Source: Gymnorhina tibicen (taxonomy: Eukaryota > Chordata > Aves > Passeriformes > Artamidae). From it: 64,000 nucleotides of DNA. Shown here piece by piece: positions 20,780-32,492 of the stretch. The notes under the pieces were generated by a model. It was not told the origin of the DNA and did no database searches. It worked only from the letters and a program-made list of their open reading frames with translations. Position 1 is the first letter of the stretch. Each line of letters opens with the position of its first letter. The stretch covers positions 405,429-469,428 of the forward strand of contig VXAZ01001749.1 of NCBI GenBank assembly GCA_013399875.1. The letters run 5' to 3'. Made by a program: the position numbers and the translations under genes.

Positions 20780-21200
20780 AGAGAAAAGCCTCGGGGCAGC
20801 GCGGCGGGCACACAGGGTTGAGGTAACCCGGCGCTGCCCTTGAGCCGTCACGGGGAGCGTGGGCCTGGGCGCCGGGGGCGCCTCGGCCTCAGCTTCCTCT
20901 TCCGTGAGGCTGCGCGAGGAAAATGCGATTCTCTTCTCTCCGTGCAAACGCAGCCCTCCACGTACCTCGTCTCAGGCGTCCTCTGTGGAGCCGTCCGGCT
21001 GCTGCGTCCCTGCCTGGGCCGCGACTCCCTAACCCTGTGCGGGGACGTTGTCCCAGGGGCCGGCGCCGCAGACCGCGGGTGTTCCTGCGAGCGCTGACCT
21101 CTGCAGGCAGGAAAATCCCGCAGCTCCCAGCGCTCAGAACGCTCCGCGCTTCAAAACGGGACTGTTTCTGATCCCGCTTCATGCAGCTCGGGCCCTGGAG
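20780..21200 (-). promoter_or_regulatory. ACOX2: CpG-rich block, likely ACOX2 promoter and non-coding first exon
   Basis: This stretch is clearly GC-rich with many CpG dinucleotides, unlike its AT-rich surroundings, and lies directly upstream of the ACOX2 start. On the minus strand a donor-like sequence GACGAG|GTACGTGG ends a possible non-coding exon at 20966. No TATA box is evident, which fits a CpG-type promoter. The transcription start is inferred only. The block could also promote transcription to the right. Confidence 0.6.
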
Positions 21201-24200
21201 ATTGCACTTCCAGCTCCGTCACCAAAGTGACATCCTGCCCTTCTCCTGGTGTTTTTAATTTTGGTAGATTGTGTTCGTAGCCTGCTCCGGGGTGGAGAGC
21301 AGCACCCTTTGGGCTGGCGCTGCCTCTTGCCTGGGGGTCTGACGTGCTCAGGGTTTTCCCAGCTCTGTCATGGCACTGCCCTCAGCCCTTCCCGCAGCTT
21401 GGGGTGCAGGTCTGGAATGCGGGGCTGTGCCGGGGGACGGAGGGAGCCTGACACGGGGGATGTGCTGCCCTCACCTCCGGCGGTCCTGAATCTGTCCCTG
21501 CTGGTGCCCCGTGGGCAGGAGATGGGAGCTCACACCCCTCACACCCCGGTCACCCTGGCTACAGCAGGATGAGCCTGACGGGAGAGGAATCCAGCAGAGG
21601 ATCCCCCCTGCCCACAGCTCTTCGATGAGTCTGTGCTGCCGCTGCAGACCCACGCTGGAAACTGCTTTCTCAGGGAATGAGGTGGAACGCGTGGGGTTCA
21701 CATTACGGAAGGCTTGCTTTAACATGGGAAAGTTAAGCAAAGGTTGTGAAATTGGATGTAGTTTTGGGTAACGATAATTTTAAGCCTGGAGCTGAGCTTG
21801 TTGAACCAAGCCCAGCAGCCATGAGGAGCAGCAGTCAATGAGAGCAGCCAACTGCAATGCAGTGAGTGGCTCATGGGCAGTGAAAGGTGTGTTAGGGATC
21901 ACTCTGGTAGATGAAAGATGCCTCGTGGCTCCGTCACGCTCCCAGAGTGACAGGGTGTCCTGTGGATGTGCTGTATTCTGGTCTGTACTGCACAGTATCA
22001 CATCCCACAGTCATGAGTGGTTGGGAGGCAGTACATCCTTCTGAAGTGCTCCGTGGGATTTCTCCGTTTGCTCCTACATTTCCTTCTGCTGGACTCAGAA
22101 GTGCTTGGCCTTGTGCTTCTTGAGTGCTGTTTGCAATTTAGCGAGTGAGTCTGGCTCTCCTGAAGGGAGGGTGAGGGATGACAGATTGGAAAAACCCTGT
22201 CCCTGAATCTCTTTGCAACCTGATGTTCATGCAGATTTATATTTGGGCAGGCTCAGGTGCTGCCTGAGTAAGTCATTGCCAGTCTGTGTTAGTGAGATCT
22301 GAGCTGGAGAACCACCGGAGCTGCACACCCAGCTTGGCTCCAAGTGCCTGTGGATACCCAGAGATCTCATGGGCTGTGATGAGAACCAACAAAACCCACA
22401 AGAGCACCTGGTTATGGTCATGGTGTGTTGGAACGCACCCTCGTTATTATGTTGCTGATAATTTTGCATTTTTGCCCATTTTCATTAGGCTGGATCTCGC
22501 CAGTATCACGGCCAATTCAAGATTTCATATAATGCTTTCATCAACACAAAACCGTTCAGTCTGTGGCAGTTTTAGATCATTTTTGGAAATGATCTAAGTA
22601 TGGGGAAATACCTAGGATAGGCAGAGGCGGATTCCCAAGAAGGGGTGTTCAGCCAGGGCCAGTCTGAGAGTACCACTGGCTTGAGGAAGAAAACCAGAAC
22701 TTGCCATTTCTGAGGCAATCATGATGAGTAAATCAGGTAGTAAAATGTAAGTGTTCCTGGACAGGAAATTTCACTACAGCAAATTATCTAGGAGCACTTC
22801 AGGAGTGAGTGCATAGGAGAAGAGATCTCAGCATGACCTGGATAAAGAGCAAAGCTGGTATTGAAAACTTTGGCAGTAAGAGAAATTCCAGGCAATGGAG
22901 CAGTTTGAGCATAGCTAAAAGGCTTTTATCTTTAAAGAGCAGAAGTGATTGGTTCTTACTCTCTTCCACAGAAGAGGAAATGTCACAATGAACAACTACC
23001 ATTGGCATCCATGCATGGAAGGAGGTGTGTGATCACTATAAGGAGTTTTGGGGCACAGCCCATTGAAACCTCACTGCTTGGGGCCAGGAAAGGTTGATAA
23101 AGCATTTTACAAAGCCCTGTGTGAGTGCCCTGGTCTCATGTCTAAGCAGAGGCCTAGAGAAGATTTGTCCTTTTGAAAGGTTTGTGCCAGGAAATGAAGT
23201 ACACAACCTGCCATGGTAGGGTAGCAAGGGAGCTGTTATTATAAGCATCAAAGAGGTGGAAGGATGTTTTGGAAACCTGACCTGAAGAACAGGTTTGGCG
23301 AATGAGATCTCACCCCCCGTAAGGAGCTGACTGGCCACACCAATGCCACAGAGTGCGGAGGGTCGGGAACACCAGGTACCTCCCAGCGTGGCAACCCCAG
23401 CAGATACCTGGTGTCAGAGAAAGGCATCCAAGCACCACCTCTGCCTTGTTCTGAGTGGGATGTTGGCATCTGTGCTGATAAGGATGTTGCTAATGAGACA
23501 GAGAAATCCTTTTCATTTGCTTCACTGCATTCAGTTTTAGTCCTGGCTCTCAGGAACCATGGTGTGTGTGACCTGCACGTGTGAAGCACCATTTCTTTTT
23601 CTTATCTACTACGTCTCTGGTCTTTGGTTGCTGCTAAAGCAACTTTAAAAATGTTTAAAAATAATGAAATAGGCTCATTAGTGTGAGGATTACTTGTCAG
23701 TTCAAAAATGTGTTTTTAAATTAAATCCAAGGATGTGTTTCCTTGGCTTTGAGTGGATTTTAGCCTGCCAGGCAGGTGGGCATCCACAGTCAGTTAGAAA
23801 TCAGATTGGAAGTTTCAGGGCACAAAGACTGATTCACAATTTGTGTGCCCTTATACTTTCATCAAATTGAGATGATGTCTGGGGATAAGCACTGGCTGCA
23901 GTGTTGGGTGCAGATGATGAAAAGAGCTCACTGGTGAGCAAGTTAACACAACGCTAACAAAGGAATTGGTGTCAGACTTCACTGGTTTTTATGTTCATTC
24001 AGTTTATTTGGCTGTTGTCTGTCCTTGGAGCTTTTTCAGTTCCTTGTGGAAATGAGCAAAATATACAATCATCATTTAATTTATTTCTTCAGAAGTGTCC
24101 ACATTAAACCATGAGTTAATTTGGTAGAGGTGCGTGACATCTAGTTTTATATAAATGTATAAGCACCAACACAGAATACAGACTACATACCACATATAAG

Positions 24201-24766
24201 CAACATCCACAGTGCAAAAAATTGTCTTCCATCAATACTCTGATAATCTGTATCTTCTGGATACACCAGTTTTATTCAGGAATGTGCTTTAGGGGCATAG
24301 GGAAAAAATTAATGCAAAAGAAATAGAGACACAAAGATACCCCAAAATCTTCCTGGTGATGCCTATGCTGATTTTTTTTAGGGTGCCACCTTCTCACTGC
24401 TGTGCCATGAAGCACAAGAGCATCGGTGAAAGTTGTACGGGTTCTGTGTCTGAGCCCAGCCGGGGGTTACCTGTTCAGAGGGGTGAGAAGAGCTGTGCTG
24501 GAAAATGCTGTGATGTTTAAGCCAATACTTCAACAGTAGAAGGATCATTTCCCATGTGCCATCTCCGAGGGCTGGAGCCTGGAGCTCTGGTCAGGGTTGA
24601 AGCTCTGTGTGCCCTGCCGTGTGCACCAGGATGCTGCCTGTGCTGGCTGCTCCTGCTGGCGGGTCCCAGCTCACAGCCCGTGGGGTCTTGTTGGGCAGCT
24701 GGGTCGGGGCTTTCTGCTGTCTCTCCACTGCTGGAAGGATTTCTTGTGACTCTACTAGCCCTAACT
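21201..24766. other. Intergenic, ACOX2 to ERVK-like LTR
   Basis: No exon with recognisable homology and no clear transposon. Several minus-strand AATAAA hexamers lie near 24003-24008 and 24080-24085. They could belong to a long FAM107A 3' UTR, but the LTR insertion lies in between and I cannot show this. Confidence 0.55.
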
Positions 24767-25318
24767 TGTGGTGGGTTCAGCCCCAGTAACTGCGGCTGTC
24801 CATCAGGAGGACGCTGCCTCGGAGGCGGGAAGCACCACCCAGAGGACGGCCCCATGGGCAAGACAGCGGCTTAGACACCCACCCACTTCTCCAGAATTTT
24901 CTCCTCAGTTCGATGTTTTATTGGTTACAGTTCTTTGTACCCTCCCCTTGCACGTTTTAATCGGACCCTCAGCATGCCTGTTATCCCTTCCCTGTTCCCC
25001 CACTGGTCACGGACCCTGGACCCCTCCCCTTCTGCCTCCCCTCAACTCCCAGGTGCACCCCCAGATCCTTGGGTATTTCGCTGGAGGAGTGTGCCCCGCC
25101 GGGTCTTCGTTCCATTCAATAAAGGAGGACTTCAGGGAGACCGTCTCCCGAACCCTTTGCCTCTCGTCGCCATTATTCCAGCGCCTTGGCTGTCTCTCTC
25201 CTGGAGCCGCTCCGTCTCGCGGTGAGATAGCCACCCGCTAGCCCTGCAGCCGCACCGGGCCGGGCTCTCAGGAGCCGGCGTCTGGCGAAAGGGCAGCCAG
25301 GCGAGCAGCTCGGCAACA
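24767..25318 (+). mobile_element. Endogenous retrovirus LTR, class II (ERVK-like)
   Basis: The 552-bp element starts TGTGGTGGGTTCAG and ends CGGCAACA, giving the TG...CA ends of an LTR. A polyadenylation hexamer AATAAA lies at 25118-25123, followed by a GC-rich R/U5-like segment. Two bases after the 3' end is a primer-binding-site-like sequence. TGTGGTGGGTT-type starts are common in bird ERVK LTRs, from memory. It lies between ACOX2 and FAM107A, opposite in strand to both. Confidence 0.8.
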
Positions 25319-25320
25319 GC

Positions 25321-25480
25321 TGGCGCCCGAAAGGCAACACTGACTGAGTTAGGACAGAGTGACCTGGCCCTCCCTTGTTCTTCGGGACACCTGCTGGAAA
25401 TGACCCAGACACCCCTTAGCCACAGTGGACCACATTGTGTGCAGCCCCTCTCTGTGCTTGGCGGACACCACATCAAAGTG
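25321..25480 (+). mobile_element. ERV primer-binding site and remnant leader
   Basis: TGGCGCCCGAAAGGCAAC (25321-25338) matches the first part of the lysine-tRNA primer-binding site (TGGCGCCCGAA) and then diverges. About 150 nt of moderately GC-rich leader-like sequence follows before the AT-rich host sequence resumes. No gag, pro, pol or env frame is seen and no second LTR is found in the window, so the provirus is a 5' remnant. The right edge is approximate. Confidence 0.6.
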
Positions 25481-27802
25481 AGACACCTTGATTTATTTTT
25501 CCCCTCCAGGTAATACTTGAATACTTAGGAAGAGCAGCAAAATCCTTTCTGCCTCTTCATTGCTGACCTTACTGGATGGCTCCCACCCAAGGACTTGCAT
25601 AAATGCCCCTGTCGCAGCCCGGGTAAGCTGATAACACTGATTTCACTGGTGCATATGGAGTGACAGATTGCCTCTCCTGGAGTGCATTTCCATCTGTGGC
25701 AAAATTACAAATTAATTTGCTGAATTTTTTTGAGCTCTTTGGTCAAGGTTACTTAATTTGTGCCATAACTCCTCACAAAACCTCAGCACAGTAATTCTGG
25801 CTTGTTACTTACACTGATGTTATCTATGCAATATCATGCAGCATTCTTTACAGCTATATACAAGCATCCTTAGCAACACCTTTTTATCCTTGGAGAAATT
25901 TGGCTTTTTTTTCCCTGTGAAAAAATTATGGATGCTGCTTCTTCCTTATGGTTTTAATCATAACCTGTATAAAAAGCTTCACAGTTGGAAATAACGTAAT
26001 AGATCCTTTCAAATCTTGTTTGACCCATAGTGACAATATGCACTGGATTTCTGAAATAAAATCATGTTTAGAATAAGCATATGAGCAAGGGCCTTAAAAA
26101 CTACAGCAGAGGCAGTGCCATGAGATGGGGTGCTCAAGGACTGAAGCTGAGTTAAGGGCCTTTATAGTCCAGTCTGTCACAGAAGCTCCATACCTGTATC
26201 ACTGCTCTGGACACGTGATGTGGCTCAGATGTTTTACTCAAGCTGCCAGGTCAAGCAACAGCCCTCTGAAATGAAACATCCCACTGGACCAGGAGACTAG
26301 AGAATGGATTAGTAACTTTTTTATAAATGTGTGTAAATGCCCAGTTTCCCTTAAGTTACATATAGAACCACTGAAGATGTGGATAATAAATGTTGATTAA
26401 CCAGGTATTACCTGCCCAGCTGACGAGGTCCATTGAGGCTGTTCAAGAGGCTGTGTCCAAAGGCAGTCGGTGAGTTACGCTGTTCAGGCTTTATATCAGG
26501 GTTGATGTGAGAAGCAAGAAGCTGAGATATTCCTGAAAACACAATTCTAGCTCTGGATGTGGTTATCCCAGGGCATGGGTGCCCCCTGAGTGTTACAGGC
26601 TCTGTCCATACATGGTGCAAATACACCATCCACCTCAGCCTGGCTATACCAGCAGCAAGAAGAGTTTTAGCTTTGCAATGTGGCAACTGCAATGAGGCAG
26701 CTCTGACCTCTGGAAAAGGGGATGAGAAGCACTGACAAGTAGTTTTGCATTAGGACCTACAGGCCCTGTAACCCCTGGTGCCTACAGGTACCAGCTGCAT
26801 GCAGGGTGGTTAACAGGACAGCCTGGCACCGGTGGGACATGACCACATCACCCCCTCTCCATCACAGGACATTTCTTGTGGGTCCCTATGGTAGCACATG
26901 TCCAGCTGCTGGGCGAGGGGATGAAGCTCAGTAGTGCAGGGGCAAGAAGCAGTTTGTCTGTCTGCTGCATCCACAGGGATCTGCTCCCTGGTCACTGCAC
27001 GCTTCCATGGACACCCATGCTGGGAACACCCAGCCTTTGCTTTCTGCACTGAGGCATTTGCCTTCCACCTGGGGTATTGATAGAACAGCCCAGTGTATTT
27101 TCTGCCTGAGCATGGAACTGCCTAAAAAGCCACTTTCAAACAGGGTTGAAATGCAGTTTAAAGGTGCATATGAAGTATAGCTGCACCTGCGTGTGCTGCA
27201 CTGGTAAGGGCACACAGAGGTTGGTTTTTCTGATAGTACAGGTGTGCTGCTGAGACACACAGCCTCAGCCAGGCTTGTCTGGCACACTGGTGCAAAGCCA
27301 GTGACCCTTGGGAAAGCCATTATGGTCACCTGGGCTGTTCTCAGTAATACACAGGTTGTCCCTTTTAGTTACCAGGTTTCTAGGAGGCTCTCCAGAGCTG
27401 CAGCTGCACCCTCTTGTTCCCTTGTGCCTGGCAAACCTGCCTTCAGGAAGAAGCAGGAATCCCCCAAGCTGTTCCTACACAGACTTCCCTGTTTTAAATA
27501 TTTGCTGTGTATCTAGAGTTAACCAAGAGTTAGCTGGTGATTAGTGTGCACCCACAGTCTCGGGGGAAAATTACACCGTTCTCTCTGCATCCACTTGTGT
27601 GAGTACTTTGGTGAATACTGCACTTTTTCCACAGTGATTCCCTCCTGGTCTGGGAAAACCTTTTCTGTGCCTTTTACTGGAGCAAGTGTTAATAACTGCA
27701 AGTAGCCCCGGTGGCGTGGCTGGGAATGTCCACCATGTACAGAGATTTCAGTGGGGGTGTTGGCGCTGGCCTTTGTAGGATCCCGATGGGTTTTGGCAGA
27801 AG
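25481..27802 (-). other. FAM107A: Downstream of FAM107A; 3' UTR and intergenic
   Basis: The sequence beyond the FAM107A stop probably includes its 3' UTR, which is long in mammals. A minus-strand AATAAA lies at 25492-25497, just inside the ERV remnant boundary. Open frames in this stretch (for example 26928-27329) show nothing I recognise. Confidence 0.45.
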
Positions 27803-27910
27803 CTACGCTGATTTCTCATCCCCTGTCACCGTTGATGTTCTTCTCAGGTTTTCCTTGACTTTAATGAATTCTGGTGCATGGTCTTCCTGCTTTTCCTGCT
27901 CTTTCTCAAG
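27803..27910 (-). CDS. FAM107A: FAM107A coding exon 3
   Basis: Acceptor CTTTCTTACAG. Encodes [20 protein letters not shown] then [15 protein letters not shown] and TAG (27805-27803). DHAPEFIKV is the conserved C-terminal block. Confidence 0.93.
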   Translation of the reverse strand, partial: LEKEQEKQEDHAPEFIKVKENLRRTSTVTGDEKSA

Positions 27911-30900
27911 CTGTAAGAAAGAATTCATTGTTCACGTGAAAGGACAAAAGGGCATCAGCTATGTTAAAACAGGAGGGTTCATTATTGCTGGGTCCAGTTG
28001 TTATTGACTAAAGCTGAATGAGTATGTAGTGCACATGTTGTGGCTCTCTTTGACAAGCCATCACACCAGACCTGTGTTCACCCTTAGTCTCTCCTGTCTT
28101 GCTCAAACATTAATTTCTTTCTTTCCTCCATGGAGGAACATCTCCATCAAAAAAGCAGGGTAGGGCTTCACTTCAGACCTGGCATGGGAGAGGGAGGAAA
28201 AGGTTTGAATCCTTCCCAGCAAAGGAGGCCTGTGAACCTGGGAAAGCTCTCAGCATCAGGTATTGTCTAAGGTGAGCTATGTCATTGTACTGCCTTACTT
28301 TTATATGTGAAGTCTTTATGGATCTTCCCTAAACCACCTTGTTTCATATTCCTTGTTCTCTGAGACTGCCAGGCTTTGATTTTCAAGTGATCTCAGCTTG
28401 ATGGGCATTGTTGTTGTGTTGTTAATTAAACAAACTGGTTTCATCCATTTGCAGTGCAAATACTGGCAAGTAGGAGAGGCAATGACTTTATTCTTGGTGG
28501 TAATGAGCCTGCTCACTGCTTGCACTGGTTTGGGTAAGAGGGCAGGCACAGACCACCTAGGGCATGGCTGTGCTGCTGTCAAGTGCACAGTGAATATTGC
28601 TTTCCCCAGGCAGAATTTTGGCCAGGGTACAGGAAATGTTCCCCAAAGCAGTTTGAGTGAGATTGCAGCAATGTTTCTTCCAGCACTTCTGTGGCCTCTC
28701 ATCCCACACTGCAGGATCCTGAGCCTTCCTGTGGTGGGTGCTGCAATAGCCCCATGCAGTTTAGGGTTCTTTGAACTGGAAAAAAAAACCCCACAGACAC
28801 TGTGTGGGACCCAGAGGAGTCCTGGGGCAGTAGTGTGTAGTGGGGGTCCTGGGTGAAGTGGTACAAGCATGGTGGATCCCACTGTGAGGATGAGAGTGCT
28901 GCAGCTGTGTGGGGCAGGAGTGGAGGACTACTTTGGCTCCTGTTTTAATGGAGGGGTAGCAGTGCTATACCTTGGGTTGAGCCTCAGCCTGCCCATCTCC
29001 CCTCTGCCATGTTTTGGGTGGTTAGGATAACCCAAGGGTGACTGAAAGCTCATTTCTACCTGATCCAGCCTCTGGTGCCTCTTTAATAGCTCTTTTTCAA
29101 AAGGAGACTGCAATTTCTTTGCCTCTTCCTCTTCTTTCTTCTGTTTGATGAGCAGGTCTCGCCGTCGGTGCTCGAGCACTCGCTGCAGCTCTGGCTTGCT
29201 CTCCACGCCCAAACCTCTGTGGATAAAAAGCAGATGAATGAGGGCCAGAACATCTACACCTGGGGTGTACCCACTGCCAGCCTGGAAACCCCAAAACTTG
29301 TCTTGGTCCTAAATGGAAACACGGGAGACCTGATCCACAAACCAGACCTGACCCACAGATCCATCCACAAGGTTTGTGGGTGTTTGATGGTGCCTTGGGC
29401 TGCCTGCTTGGGGTGGGCACAGGTTGCTGTTCCTGTATGGCACGTGTGGTGCTGGAAGTTCTGCTGATCCCATTGCACCGGGGTACCACAGCTTTCTGTG
29501 TCGGCTGTGAAAACGGGACCTTCCGTAGGCTCTTGCTGTTACTGGTTTTAAAGGTGTCAGGTGTAGATTCAGCGGCGTTGATAGCATGTGCAATAACGAC
29601 GATTTTTTTCCCACTAGCAGGGGTAGTCATTGGGCTGCAGTAATTGTCCTGGCATCTCCTTCCCTCCCCGCGCATCCCATCTGAAGCTTTGAAGCTTTGC
29701 TTCGGAGCTGAGGGCTGACGACGCCCCTGCTGACATGGATAGTTTGGATCAAGAGGCCAAAACGAACTGTCCTTTTCTCCTGGAAGCTGGAGGGTTTGCT
29801 GATGGCACAGGTGCCTGACTCCCCTTTGGCCACCTGATGCATCTCAGGTGAACCCCTGTTCTGGGAAGGGTGGGATCATAGGGAAGGAGACACAGCAGGG
29901 CCATGCAGGCAAGGCACAAATGCGTGGTAAAGAGATGGAAGGCATTCCCTGAACAAATTTCAGAAACCTCACACTGTGGATATTGCCATACCTGAAGTAG
30001 TTATGAGAGTAGTTATGGGTGGTGTTTGGTGTTCCTGTGGGTGCAGGTCTGTGTTGAGAGAGGAGGGGACCTCCCCATGCCTGTGCTAAGGGCTTGCCCA
30101 GGGTGCACGGCGTTGCAGAGTGCTGTTAATGTAAAGCTCCTCCTCAGCACCAGGAGGTCTCTGTTGAGCAAAGGCTGGTTGGTTTTGGCCAAAGTTGTTT
30201 GAAAATAGAGGCATCAAACCCTATGGGATATGGATTTCTTGGCAGGGTGGCAAGTGCTGAGGTGGGACCTCACATCACAAGAAGCTGAACTGGCAGGCAG
30301 AAGAGAGGAACCATCCTCTCCAGATGCAGCAAACCTCTGCACTGTCACAGCCTGCCTGGGGCCCAGTGCTTGCATGCTTCCAGTACCACTTTTAATGATA
30401 CTTCCTATTGTAATTTGTTTTTTTTGCTTTATGACAGGACAAAGTTCACAGCAACATCAGTGAAGGCAGCCATAGCCTTGGACCCAGAGCTTTCATGATG
30501 GTTTTTGAAGGCAGGAATAAGTTGGATGCTGAAAAATTGTTTTTCCCCCGACTTGAGAGGAGGAAAACCTGCCTTGGCTTCCTTGAAACACAGCTTGCAA
30601 TGCTGCCTGTAGATTTGTTACTATTCTTTGATTTAATCAGCCTGCGTTGTTAGTGCCCAGAGGTGTTGACTAAGATAAGGATTTTGTTACACAAGCTGCT
30701 GATTTGAGCTCCTTCTCCCTGCTGCTTGAAGGGGAAAAACCAACCAAAGCAGAAACAGGAGCAAGTCACAATTCCTTCTCTCTCCCCTTCTCCCTCTCTC
30801 CCTCTATGGTAACGTTCAGCAGAAAGCAAAACCGGTGGATTTGAGAGTGACAAGAAACCAGCAACAATGGATTACTTTTTGCAGTAGGGTGTGTTTCACA

Positions 30901-32487
30901 TATTTGCTGAAAAATACTTGGGAGGTCAGAGCCAAAACAGGGATAAACTGATGCTTGAGAGGGGCCACATGAGTAGGTGGTGCAGGATGGCTGTGGTGGA
31001 GCTGCTTGCTGCCAGTACCTGGTGGCACACGTGGATGTGACATGGGGGCAGGCACAGAACTGGAACACAAAGAGATGATGTACTTTGTGTTTGCCAGTGT
31101 GAAGTGCAGCTCTGATGCTGCAGGGTCTGCACCTCCTTCACTGCCATTCCTGTCTGCTGCTTCCATTGCAGGGATTTTTTGTTCCTTTGTTCCATCATGG
31201 TTAGACTGGAATAATGTTCTGTGAGATCGAAGCCAGTGCTGGTGGGTGACCCTTTAAACTGAGCAGTATCAGTAGGGAGGAGATGGTCACTCTCAAGCCA
31301 GAGACTTTTAAAAATATCTGGCTGGTATAGTGACATCTGCCTTGATGCCAGAGAAAGGTCCCTGTAATTCTTCTGATTCTGGGAAAATCAAATCAAACCC
31401 AAGCCCAGCCAGTGCCAGTATTGATTAATGCACCCTGCTGGCAGGCTTGATTGTTCACTGAATTAATATACGTGTCTGGTTCTTGTGATGACTTCAGTCC
31501 TTTAGAACAGAGGCTGTGCTCCTTTTAATTAGGCAGCCAAAGAGCTATCGTGTCAGGGTATTCCAGGGTGTTCAGAAAATGTCAATATAAAGCCAGCAGA
31601 CTTCTTGCTGTGCTTAAAAGCCTCTGAGCAGAATATGATTTTAGTGCACTGATGTTCAGACAGTTGCCGCAAAGGAATGATGTAGTTGTAGGTTCTTGAT
31701 CATTGGTATGACTTTCCTGATGTTGTATCTATACCCCAAAAGAGTTAAACTGGGGTGATGGGGTAGGAAGTCAGGAATATGAATTCTAGCCTGTCTTTAT
31801 CCATTTGATATTTAGGGAGTTGGTGAGTGGCCTTCTTGTACAGATGATCTCACCCCAGTGCTACTTCAGCTTTCAATGGCTGCATCCAGCCTGCACTTCT
31901 TCCTGCCTCTGGGTTGACCTTCAAGTGCCCAGGAATGCTGTACATTGGTGGGGACTTTGGCAGATCAGTGATGGAGATAGAAAAACCAGAAAACCTCCAA
32001 GGGACACCAAAAAGGGGCTGTAGGGAGGCCTTGCATCTCCCAGTGCTTGTGACTCTAAAAAGTGCCAGCCAATGCTTCAGGATGGCAGAGCAGGGGCTTT
32101 TCGTTCTGCTTTTCTTTTAAAAGAAATGGTCACATCAGGGAAAAGAGGAAAGGATACAGCAGAAGAGGACAGGATACTGTGTTTGTTTGCAAGTGAGGGG
32201 ATTTATCGTGCCCTTCCATCTTGCAGTCTGTCACTGGCACCTGTGCCTCAGCTCCTGAGCTCTGACAGCTCAGCACCTCTTGGACTGCTCCAGTGGCAGG
32301 CTGCAACCTCCTCTTACCTTTTGTGGTTCATCAGCAGCTCCCTATGCAACTCTTGATGGCTCTTCGAGGCTTTTACAGGATTTAGGAGCTTTTTAGGTTT
32401 GATGAGGTCTGGGTTTCCATCTATGTAGTCTGGGTGAGTCAGGATGTTCCCACCATCTGGTCGCTCCCGCTGTATTTCCGTGTACAT
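27803..32487 (-). CDS. FAM107A: FAM107A (DRR1/TU3A), actin-associated stress-response protein, 3 coding exons
   Basis: Coding exons: 32487-32318, 29216-29060 and 27910-27803. Phases join exactly to 435 nt, encoding 144 residues, the length I recall for the human protein. The order of motifs matches: MYTEIQRER at the start, [20 protein letters not shown] (28-47), [25 protein letters not shown], then a charged helical stretch (about 66-118) likely to form a coiled coil, and DHAPEFIKV near the end. In mammals FAM107A is cytoskeletal and nuclear. It bundles and nucleates F-actin, is induced by glucocorticoids and stress in neurons and glia, and is down-regulated in several tumours. The basic patches KPKK and EHRRRD suit actin or nuclear targeting. 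The last nine or so residues differ from the human C-terminus. A non-coding first exon should lie further right. Confidence 0.95.
27911..32317 (-). other. FAM107A: FAM107A introns
   Basis: Introns at 27911-29059 and 29217-32317. A pyrimidine-rich run lies near 30772-30806. No repeat family or nested gene is recognised. The open frames at 28316-28882 and 29097-29675 are intronic or antisense and lack homology. Confidence 0.7.
29060..29216 (-). CDS. FAM107A: FAM107A coding exon 2
   Basis: Acceptor TTTATCCACAG, donor CAG|GTAGAA. Encodes [20 protein letters not shown] and the helical [19 protein letters not shown] segment (residues 57-109). Confidence 0.95.
32318..32487 (-). CDS. FAM107A: FAM107A coding exon 1
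   Basis: ATG at 32487-32485, five nt after an acceptor (TTTTCCAG, exon from 32492). Donor AAAAG|GTAAGAG. Encodes residues 1-57, [13 protein letters not shown] to LLMNHKR. Confidence 0.94.
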
Positions 32488-32492
32488 CGATG

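Noticed and set aside
24554..24766. Possible extension of the LTR to the left, or a small secreted protein frame
   Set aside because: TGTGGTGGGTTCAG at 24767 is a convincing LTR start. The frame to its left is leucine/cysteine-rich without a recognisable family.
28316..28882. 188-codon minus-strand frame between FAM107A exons
   Set aside because: It lies wholly inside an intron and shows no domain or conserved motif.
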